Origin: Cristatella mucedo
Lineage: Eukaryota; Bryozoa; Phylactolaemata; Cristatellidae
Length of the DNA stretch: 64,000 nucleotides
Assembly (NCBI GenBank): GCA_009760855.2
Contig: WPIO01000008.1
Location: forward strand, 1,552,501-1,616,500
Reading direction: 5' to 3'
Of this stretch, positions 17,607 through 28,968 are shown piece after piece. The translations under genes and the position numbers were made by a program. Within the stretch, counting starts at the first letter, position 1. Every line of letters starts with the position of its first letter. A model generated the notes under the pieces. It ran no database searches. It was not told the origin of the DNA and was given only the letters and a program-made list of their open reading frames with translations.

Positions 17607-18858
17607 TTCCAGTCGGATTGGTTCCTCCAGTTCCGGCCTGAGGTGCTTGCGTGGCAGTGTTGCTGCCTGCCGAGTTCCTCAGGAGGTCGAGGTCAGCGAA
17701 GCTGTCTTCGGCTCCGCGCGGGACCGGCACTGGCCCGCTGCCGCCCCAGCTGCCGACCTGCTGCGGCTGATTGGCCCTGGGCGCCGGCCTCGGCAGCATC
17801 GAAGGCTGGGCAGCCGCAGCGCCGCCAGGCTGCGAGGCGGCGCCGAACGGGTTGTTAACAATCTGCTGCTGTTGCTGCGACGACGGGGAGAACGGATTCA
17901 CGAGGGCGCCTCCGGTCTGCTGGCCACCAAATGCCTGCTGAATGCCAACGGTGCCTGGCTGCTGCTGGAAGAAGAGAGACTGCTGCTGCTGCAGCAGCTG
18001 CTGCTGCTGAGTGTACTGAGGAGGTATCGCGCCGAACGGTCCCGGCAGCGATGGCTGCCCGGCCTGGGCAGCCATCGCTGCCGGTTGACCTTGGGCAAAG
18101 AGCGACGACGGCTGCTGCTGCGAGAGCTGCAGACTGCCAGCTGCGGCTGCTGCTGGCGCCAAGCCGAACGCCCCGGCGGTGGAGGCAGCGGCCGTCGAAT
18201 TCTGGCCGAGCTGTGGCCACTGCATCTGTCCGGCGGCGTTGATCTGCTGCTGAGAGGCAGCAGCGCCGCCGTACTGAGCTGCCTGCTGTCCATAAGCCAT
18301 CGCCGGCGACACCTGCTGCCCATAAGCTGCAGCCATAGAGGCTGTCTGCTGCTGTCCGAACGGCGACGGCTGCTGCTGCTGCTGCCCGTACAACGATGGC
18401 TGCTGCTGCTGCTGCCCAAACGGCGATGGTTGCTGCTGCTGCTGTCCGAACGGCGATGGTTGCTGCTGCTGCTGCCCAAACGGCGATGGTTGCTGCTGCT
18501 GCTGCCCAAACGGCGATGGTTGCTGCTGCTGCTGTCCGAACGGCGATGGTTGCTGCTGCTGCTGCCCAAACGGCGATGGTTGCTGCTGCTGCTGTCCGAA
18601 CGGTGACGGTTGTTGCTGCTGCTGCTGCCCAAACGTCGACGGTTGTTGCTGCTGCTGTCCAAACGGCGATGCCATTGGCTGCTGTCCAAACGGTGACTGC
18701 TGCTGCTGGCCAAACTGCAGCTGCTGCTGCTGCACGCCAAAGCCTGGCAGAGGATATGGACTCGACAGAGACGATGGCAACTGCTGCTGCGGCTGCTGAG
18801 CCGGCGGCTGGCTTCCGACTTGTCTGGCAACAGTTGGTGCAACGACAAACGGGTCATT
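17607..18858 (-). CDS. DAB exon: Gln-rich C-terminal region with PFGQ repeats, DPF and NPF motifs
   Basis: The exon has 1252 bases: 417 codons plus one base. Acceptor is gcgactttgcag and the donor is GACTGGAA|gtaagt. It opens with NDPFVVAP (a DPF AP-2 site) and has a run of about eleven decapeptides of the form [10 protein letters not shown] at about 18340-18690. Later it has VNPFSP and NNPFG (NPF sites for EH-domain proteins), and near its end DSFADLDLL. The repeated DNA is a 30-bp minisatellite, so other frames are also open (Met-Val-Ala and Leu-Arg-rich shadows). The following exon should begin in phase 1. A possible acceptor near 17.38 kb gives an FGRVLVPKL reading, but this is unproven. 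Confidence 0.88.
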
Positions 18859-21800
18859 CTGCAAAGTCGCGAGCGGGTGAACCGTTGAGGCTTCGGACGT
18901 TCGGTGTCATCCCTCGGAAGCGAACTAAGCTAAGGCCGTGGAGCTGGCAAGGAACACTGACAAGCGGCCGAAACATTCGCCAGTCTATTTCAAGCCCTCC
19001 GTTGTAATAATCCGATATGCCAGCAACGCCATCACCAACAAATGGCAAGCAGCAAGAGAGTCGCAGGATCGCAGCACATTCAGAGCACGAGGAAACACGA
19101 GGAGCGGATGCTTACGTCAATGCAGCCGAGCTATGCAGTCAAGCAATAGGCAATAGGCACAATTCGCTCAGCGAACTCGCATTAGTTTGTTAGTCTGTCT
19201 GTTCAAGGGATGATGCTCGACAAACCTCCAAAAGCAAAAAAGTGCTCGAGCAGCAGCACAGGAGGAAGTCAGCAGTCGGTAGATTTATGTGTAGAGCTGC
19301 TTTGGACGGAGGCAGACGAAGGCTTTTCATTTTGTTAGGGCTGCTTTCAGACTCAGATTTGCACGATTCGGAATACCGTATTCGGACGTGCCTGTACCGG
19401 TGAGGCCCACACAGCCCCCCTTTTTTTTAAAAGCTCGAAGTCAAACAGCATATAACGTCTAGCTCTTTAGGCCAAATGGCAATATCTTGACTTTGTAATC
19501 AAACTGCTGCGAGTCCATATCATCTCACCCGGCTTCTTCGAAAAATTGCCTCGGTACCGTACCGAGTATAGGGGGAACCGATTTCGTGACACATTTGGCA
19601 CTCATGCTCACAACGGCTGTCAATTGGGAAGGAATTAAAAGGTACGACGAAATTTAGTCCATTTAAAGACCCACTGTGGTGCCAGTGAAGCGTTAGTTGT
19701 CAGAGTCATGACACAAGTGGCAGAGCAAAGTGAGACTTGAGCTATATTGTAGGGTGCAAATCTCGTGCAGCCCAAGTGATAACGAGGGTTCACATAGAAA
19801 ATCAGTGAAGTGGGTGGCAGCAGTAATGCAATTTATCTCCGTCTGTAACTACACAAAGCCTTGAAAGGCTAAGTGGGTGTTACATTGGAGATTTCAAGAT
19901 TTCTCTACCAAATTCAATCAAAGCCTAAGCGCATTTCGGTACGCTTTCGTGAGTCAACGACTTCATCTCACGACACAAAGAAAAGAGAAAGTGATAATAG
20001 CTGAGTCAGGAGGGCATTTAAAGTTGTGAGTAGCTTGGACGTAGCAACTCAGGACGTCCGGGGAGGATGTGCCACAGTCGGCAGCAGGAGAGTAGATGCT
20101 ATTACACAGAAACTGCAGAAGTGAGTTCCACAGTCTAGGAACAGTAATGCAAAAGAATCTGTCCCTAGCCGTCTTTAAGTAGGAGACGGAACACTTAATT
20201 TGTTGTCCCTTGAGGACACGAGGGCACGAGGAGGCTGAAACTGGTGTGCAACAGTTCACATAGGTATGAAGGTGCCAAACTGTGCCAGGCATTTGGGGTC
20301 AGTGTAAAAAGTTTGCACTGTATCCGTTGATCAACCGGAAGCCATCGGAGCTTCTACAGCAAAGGAGACACATGGTCGGACCTCTGGGATGTGTTAAGTA
20401 GCCTTGCAGTCATATTCGTGAATAGCTGCAGTGGTCTGATGACATTTTTCGATAATCCAGCGAAAACAAAATTGCAATAATCCAGGCTAGACAGAACCAG
20501 GCGATTGCAGCTGGTGCAAAAATCGCAGTTGCCACACCACTCCACTTCTCGCGGACCTGCACTGGCTACCAGTCAAGCAACGGATTGACTTCAAGGTTTT
20601 GTCAATCACTTTTAGGTCCCTTCATTCTATGGCTCCAGCCTATCTTTCAGATATACTACCCCATCAGGCCAAGCATCGTACCACCCGCTTTTCGGAATCC
20701 AACAGTCTACAAATACCTCATACAAACCTTAAATCCTTTGGAGACCGTGCATTTAGTTCGTATGCTCCCACTGCCTGGAACTCCCTCCTGACCTGCGTCA
20801 GAACATCCCCCGACCTGACCACATTTAAAAGGAACCTAAAAACACACCTATTTATGACAGCATTTAGCGGGTCCCTGTGATTCGTCCTTCATGTGCTTAT
20901 GCGTGCTGACACTGTGCATGCTGCCACTAACCACGTTCGCATGCTGACCATGTGCATGTCACCCCTAACCATATTATTCATTTTGTTTGTTTTTCAAGCA
21001 TGATTTTACTTACCATTCAATTGCATTTCACTTTGCAGCAAATATAAAGTGCCTAGAGAGAGATTAAGTTCTCTGAGGGCGCTTTATCAAGTGAATTATT
21101 ATTATTATTATTATTAACCAAGAAGCTAGTTACATTTTTTTGCCTACCACCGTTGTAGACAGTCCCTAGTCTTAGATCCGGGTCGGACATGATGGCTAGC
21201 AGTGAAGACAGTCTTCAATAAAAAACATTTAAAACTTAAGTAGCTTTGAAAGTTGGCACCTAAATTTCGAGGGCATGGTGACGGTGGCACAACAACATCA
21301 CCTATTAAAATAGCTAAGCCTTTTAGTTCAGCCACATCCATGGGGTGTTTTATGGTTAGCACTTTTTTATTTGTCGCTTAGTTTAAGAAAAATTGCCTAC
21401 TTCCATGATCGAGTGTCTGCAAGGCAACTGTTCAGTTTATCGGTCGATGCACCAAATTCTAATGATTTATACGACAAATACTGCTGCGTAACGTCAGCAT
21501 AGAAGCATTTGCCGACCCCGTGAGCCAGTATCACTTTTCTCAGCGGTGCAGTATAAACGCAGAACGGCAAAAGACCGAGAATGGACCGTTGTAGAACTCC
21601 AGAAGTGACTGGTGTGGTTAATGAGACGTGACCACCACACGGAAAAGGTTGAACACAATCGGCAAGTAAGATTTGAACCACTCCAGACTCCAGTACTGCA
21701 TGTGTATCAGATTAATGTTGGGTCCTACTAATGAGACGCTCAATTGATGCATGTACGTATTGCTGCACACATTCCATGAAGCAGCAACGTGTTGATACTG

Positions 21801-22109
21801 CTAATCAACGAAAACATGTATATAATCTGTTTGTATAGCGCTCTAACAGAACTTAATCTCTATCCAAGACACTTCACATATGCCACGGGTCTCGAGCTCA
21901 CTATATCGGTCATCAAATACATTCACCTTGACGTCCGTCGTCAAAGGTGAGCACCTTCACCGCTGGACCAAACCAGCTCAGGGTGCCACTTTAAATCGGC
22001 ATGCTTTGAGCTTCTACCAGCTTGCTCGCAGGATGTCAGCTTAAAAAAATGACTCATTTGATATATATATATATACATACACACACACACACACACACAC
22101 CCACACCCA

Positions 22110-22178
<69 letters not shown>

Positions 22179-22191
22179 GCACGCACGCACG

Positions 22192-22252
<61 letters not shown>

Positions 22253-25200
22253 GCGTATGTATGTGCATGTATTCAATTTAATAATAACCTCATGCAATAT
22301 CACCATTTTGGTGGATCTTAGCTCGCGTGACGAAAACGACTAATTGAAAACGTATTTTTGACTAGTCGTCTCACTTTCTCTTATTCACATTTTTATTGAA
22401 ATGTAGGCAGCTCAATGTTGAATCTCCTCTGGATTATCCCCAGATTACCGTGTAAGCTGAAGCTCCTTGCTTTACTTACAGCCTACAAACCTCTCACCGA
22501 TTTAACTACGAGAGAAAGGAAGCCAGTCGCTCGAACCTTCAAGATCACATGCAAGGTCGTCTCACTGTGTCTGCTTGCTCTCCCAAAACAAAAGAAGCCA
22601 GAACTGCTCCGTGCTGCTTAACCTTCTGAAGACGGAAAACCGGAAAGACCGTGGACAGGCAAAGGCCACTTGCCATGACGTACGTGAATAGAATTTACTA
22701 GCTTTGGCACAGGGACAGTGGCTCTAGCCATCCTCCCAACCCTGCCCCCTCGCTGGATCGACCGAAGGCGCGTGTCGGGCGATCAAGCCACTTGACGTGC
22801 AGATTCTACGCTACATGAATGGCCGCATCTGGAAAGGACAAGGTGTGATTTGTCCTTGGCCTAGTCTGGCGAATATGCCCACGCCCATTCGCTCTGAAGA
22901 GTGGAGATGCAGAGCAACAAATGCAATTGAGCAACAACAATTTAACAGAAGATCCTCTGCCGTGAGCGGGTGTGGCACAAGCCAGATTACCTGCATCGGC
23001 AGCGATCCTCCGAGACCGACCTGGGTCATCGGCGATGCCCCTCCAAGCCCCATCTGTGTCAGGGGTGACGTGGCTCCACCCCATGCCGAGTTCGGGAAGG
23101 CAGCACTAGCCTGGCTTGAAGGCTACAAAGGTTACGATCTGGCGTGAAGCAAGAGAAACCTGGCTGCAAGGCGAAGTGGCATGGCTGCCAGGCTCGACAG
23201 CATTGCTTTGGCATGCATTTGAGAAGAACGCAAAGCAGCCATCTATTGTTCGAGGAAGCTCTCATAATTGCAGTCTAGCTCGTTGCTAAGTAATGCATCT
23301 GCCCCCAATCCGGGTCCCCAAGCAGCAGCTCTGCCGAAGCAAGTGCTAGTCATTTAGACACTGTCTACTACCATTAACAGAGACAACGTAGCGTCTCGTA
23401 GGGTATTTTTCAATCTTGCTGGCTCTAGCTAAGTGGCTTCAAGCGTGTCAATAGGTTTAAGCCAACAAACTTTTTAACTGCAGTGACAGGTAAAGAAAAA
23501 AAATAAAATGTTTACCTCTTTTACCCGACTCCTCTAAAGCGCACCATTTAAGAGAGCAGGTACTATTTTCAGCAGGTCCTTCTTCCACCCCATCTGCGTG
23601 CTGCTTGATCGTGCAGCACATCAGGCACAAGACGGACTACCCACGTGTATACTAGGCTGCTCTGTGCTCTTGTCAGCCTAAATCTCCTCAATGGCCCGGT
23701 ATAGTTAAGACCCTACTGAGCAATAGCTAGCTCAGACACAACTCTTGGCAGCCAGCAAAACAGGAACCACTGGCATTGGACTATGCGCGACCAGAAGTGC
23801 TTAGATGACCTGATGACGATCTCACCGCTTACTCCCAAGTATCGAAAAGCACGCATTCCAGAGCAGCATGACCGGGGCGCGAAGGACCGACTACTGATTG
23901 GCAGAGCCTGGGTTTTGATCTCGCCGTGCCCGAGAGCATTTGCACTTGATCGAAGAACAAACTGCGAGACCGAGGCTCTCGGGGAAGCCTCGGTCTGGAG
24001 CATTGCCAGAGCTCTATCGACTGACCAAAATGTACAGCTCTGGGTAGCCACTTCTTTATTTTAGATGACCAGGAAAACATTCTAGACAGGTCACTCGATG
24101 AGTTTGCATTCAGTATTGATTTATGGAAGGAACCTGTCACTTGCTTTTAAGGGACTGAACATACATTTATTAGGCGCTCAAGAGGTCTTAGTAGTCCCGG
24201 GGTAAGATGCTTGCTCTTCTCGACCTCTCCGGTCGTGGGTTCGAGTTCTGCAGTGAGCGATCCCTTAGTGCCCACTGCTACAAGATGCCCCGATTAGCCA
24301 CCAAGGCTCTGCTGCCAATCTAACGTCTAACTTTACAAAACAAAGCCTTCCGAGAAGCTCTGAAAATCAGAGTACCAAGTCTCGCACGGTGCGCCTTCAG
24401 CACGAAGCCTCCTTACGCAAAGATGACGCTCGGTCGGGGGACTAGAGCACGTCAGCCTCAGCTGCGAAGAGGTTGGCTAAAAGACCAGAGAGACCGGATG
24501 TATGGTGGATGGATGGTTCGTACCTGCGACGAGCCGATGCCCCAGTCAATGTCGAGATCGATGAGACTGGCGACTGCCGACTTCTTTGGCTCGGACGGAG
24601 GCGCTGTGGTGGCTGCAGGTGGCGACGGCTTTAAAGAGACAAAAAGCAGCACAGTGGCGGCGGCGGCGTAGGCGTGACGGAACGCCGCTCAGCCAACCCG
24701 GTCTTGCTGCCGCTTGGCGCGGACGTGAGCAATCGACCTGCCATGCTGCCACGATGCGGAAAAATGCGCCGCACTCGCGACGCCGAACGCGAGCGAGCGA
24801 TCGACAGAGCGAGCGTGAACGTGGGAGCTCACAGAGGACTTACAGCTGCTGCTGCTGATGCTGCCGCAGGCTGAACAGTTGCTGCCAAGTAAGCAGGAGG
24901 CGCGGCTGCTTCAACTGCCGAAACCGCCACAGCTGTCTCAGCTGCCTCAGCCTCCTTCTCCCTGGCTTGCTTTTTCAAGTTGAAAACCTCCGTGAAAAGG
25001 TCCCTCAGAGTGAGAACCACTTGTTCTGCCTGCAGCGAAGCGGTGAGTGCGAGCGAGCGAGCGATTCGAGGTGGGCAGCTCGCAGAGCAGAGCAGTGCTG
25101 AGCGAGAGCTCAGCCGGAAACCGACACACTGCGAGGGAATCGTGCATCTATCCTAGAGCCAGACATCGAGAGCAAGCTCGACACGCGAAGTGACTCACAC

Positions 25201-26300
25201 AGGTAAACAGACAAAGGGGCAGGAAAGGTGTAGAGACCGGCATGAAAGAAAAGTGCGGGCAAAGAAAGCCAGCGCTGGCCTCACCCGCGCCCCGAGTCGC
25301 TCTCAGCGGTGCCTTCAAAGTAGCAGCTAGCTCGTGGCAGGACAGTGCACAAGCAGGAGCCGTGTCTAGGCCAGAACAGTGTCGCTTGGCAACAGAGTAG
25401 AGCCTGCACGGGAGGCCCATAATTTCCAAAATTCACGCGCAGCTGTAGCTGTGGCCCTGAGCATTTCATTGGCACCGAATCGATGCTGCATGGAGCAAGT
25501 GGCGCGCATGATGGCTGATGCTGCAGAAACCGTTAAGGAGGAGGAGGAGGAGGAGGAGGAGGAGGAGGAGGTGGAGGAGGAGGAGGAGGAGGGGGAGGAG
25601 GAGGAGGAGGAGGAGGAGGAGGAGGAGGAAGTATGTTGCAGCAAAGAGCAACATGAAAAGTCAGCGAATGTGAAGCAAGATGTTGGCTCCACGCTGAGGG
25701 AGCTACCGAGAAAAAAAACATCTGCTACTTAAATTCTTCGTGTGAAGGTGACTTGACTTCTAATTTATGTGCCCTGAAAAGACTCGACAGGGCTGGGGGA
25801 AGTTAAAGTTCAGCAAAATGTTGCCTAATATCGAGGCAGCAGCAGCTGCCTCGCACTGGAACACCGCCGAGCGAGCAGTGCATCTTTTATCTGCTGGACT
25901 TCGCTTCGGTATATCTCTTGAAACAATTGAGCGCCTCCATTGGCAGCAACGAAAATAGTGCCCAACGGTATCTCCGAGGCTCGATTATCAGTTCTTCACG
26001 GAGCGTCATTCTGCTTAACCGTGAGAGACAGCTAGCAGATTTGATTGGATAGATAGCCCTGCTGCTGCGGCTGACAACAGGTTACACGATGCAACTTGGC
26101 AGCCCCAGCAGCCGATTACTTTGCTCTGCTTTGTTGTAGCCGATTGACGTGTACGAGTGAAGCTGCTCTCATTTTCAGTCCAAATTATGCTTCATTTATC
26201 AAGCACCGCACAAAAAGCAGGTGCACAATTATCTCAGCTGAGCCTGGGAGTAGAGTCGTTGTCTGTGCTTAAGAAAGTTCAACGCTTTACACACATATAC

Positions 26301-26393
<93 letters not shown>

Positions 26394-28928
26394 TTTTGCA
26401 GTGCATATAAGCAATAAATACAACAAAGATGGCTTGGATATTACCCTCTTAGCCGGTACCGACTAGTGCAAAAGACCGCTTACCGCTTTCTCGGTTTTGA
26501 TGCCAAAGAACTGGAACTTTCCATCCCCTTTACCGACGACATATCCGAACGCTCTGCTGTCTGAGGCGTCTGTTGCTATAAATGACACCTTGCTGATCGG
26601 ATGCTGGTGAAGAACTTCCTGTAAAATGTGCAAAACTTTGAAGAGCCGTGCAAGCAATCCGAATAGGCAAATGCTTCAAAAAGCAGCCAAAAATCGTTTT
26701 CCAACGCAAAGCATAGAGAGAGAGATTTAACTCTCTGAGGACACTATATAAATGTTGTAGTATTATTATTTTTATTATTATCATAGAGAGAGAGATTTAG
26801 CTCTCAGAGGGCGCTATATACATGTCTTATAATTAATATTTGTATTATTATCATCACCACTGCTTGAAGTGGACAATAGAGGACTCAGCAGGGCTCGAAC
26901 GCACGACCTGGGTCACAAAGTGCTCTCCGAGCCCTCTGTATTTTAGCTAAAATCCACGGGCAGCTGCTGCTTGACACGTCGATAGATGTGCAGGCACGAG
27001 CAAGCACAACAAAGAGCTAGGCACACAAAGTGTAGCAGGAGCGACTGGGTGATCTGCTGCTGGTGCTTGGCTTGATTGATGATCTGCTGGTGCTTGGCTT
27101 GATTGGAACTGGTTGTTAGTATCGACAGCAAGCAATCGAACCTCCCGTCGATGAGAGCAGGAATGGACCGGGTATGCTGCATCTACTGCTCCATTAAATC
27201 TGTTGTTCTTCTCTGCGTTCTCTCGTTTGTATGTATATAGGAAAAGCTTAACGAATGCGCATCCGTGGAAATTGACACAGCTAAACTCTTATATCGAAAC
27301 CTCACACCTTGCTAGTAAGTTCCAGTTTGGCTTTAGAGCTAATCACTCCACATAGTCAACATTGCTTCGGGTAAACAACGACCTACTTAGGAATGCAGAC
27401 ATGGGTAGAGTGTCTCTTCTTGTTTTGCTCGATCTTTCGGCAGCTTTTGATACCATCGATCACAAAGTACTTCTAGAGCGCCTCTCATCTCGCCTGGGCA
27501 TCACTGGCACTGCTCTGCAGTGGTTCAGGTCCTATCTCAGTGGGAGACTCCAGAGTATTGACGTGAATGGACAAAGATCATCTGAAGTACCTCTGAAATA
27601 TGGAGTACCTCAGGGCTCTGTGCTAGGTCCGGTCCTTTTCACGGTTTATACTCTGCCTCTTGATGATGTGATTGCCAAGCACAATCTAGGGCTTTCACTT
27701 CTATGCGGATGACACTCAGTTGTACCTTCGCTTTGATCCCTCCCAGCCTTCGAGCACCTCAAATTCTCTCAACTCACTTGCTGCATGCATTGATGACATC
27801 CGCACATGGATGGCAGCAAATTTTCTAAAACTAAACGACGATAAAACTAACTTACCAGTTATGAGCAAACCCAGTGTGATTCAGAAATTGGAAAGGCTGA
27901 AACTCAAAATTGGCTCTGCCAGCATATCTCCAGTTGAATCAGCTCGAAATCTAGGCGTCATATTCCAAAGCGACCTCTCGTTAGACGACCACATCAGCTC
28001 CACAGTCAAAAATCTGCCTATTTTCAGCTTCATAACATTGCTAAAATTCATGCTCTTTTAGATAAGGATACCACGTCCAAGTTGGTCCATGCATTCGCGA
28101 CATCCCGTCTCGACTTCTGCAACTCACTGCTTACTGGCCTACCAGCATGTGCGATCAGGCGATTGCAGCTGGTGCAAAACTCTGTAGCTAGGCTTGTCTG
28201 TCGTGAGCGTCGAAGGTGCGACATTACTCCACTGCTCGCCGACCTGCACTGGTTACCAGTCAAGCAACGGATTGACTTCAAGGTTTCGTCGCTCACTTTT
28301 TAGTCCCTTTATTCTATGGCTCCAGCTTATTTCTCAGATATACTCCCCCATCAGGCCAAGCATCGTACCACCTGCTTTTCGGAATCCAACAGTCTAGAAA
28401 TACCTCATACAAACCTTAAATCCTTTGGAGACCGTGCATTTAGCTCGTAAGCTCCCAAAGCCTGGAACTCCCTCCCGACCTGCGTCAGAACATCCCATGA
28501 CCTGACCACATTTAAAAGAAACTTAAAAACACACCTATTTAAGACAGCATTTAGTGGGTCCCTGTGATTCGTCCTTGATGTGCTTATGCGTGCTGACACT
28601 GTTCATGCTGCCACTAACCACATTTGCATGCTGACCCTGTGCATGTCACCCCTAACCATATTATTCATTTTGTTTGTTTTTCAAGCATGATTTTACTTAC
28701 TATTCTATTGCATATCACTTTGCAGCAAATGTAAAGCGCCTAGAAAGAGATTAAGTTCTCTGAGGGTGCTTTATCAAGTGCAATATTATTATTATTACAA
28801 TATTATATATATATATATATGTATATACAACTGAAATTATTTATATTATGCATTCAAATTTAAATATAAATATATATATTTATATACATGCAAATACAAA
28901 CAAAAAAAGTAGGTTACGCACACACACT

Positions 28929-28968
<40 letters not shown>

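Noticed and set aside
17368-18606. 412-codon plus-strand frame rich in Leu and Arg
   Set aside because: Antisense shadow of the CAG-rich DAB exon; open because CTG repeats lack stops.
18396-19007. Plus-strand [10 protein letters not shown] repeat protein
   Set aside because: Another frame of the same 30-bp minisatellite, without any supporting motif or splice evidence.
22797-23147. 116-codon plus-strand frame in a DAB intron
   Set aside because: No domain, no splice signals, and the opposite strand is equally open; most likely chance.
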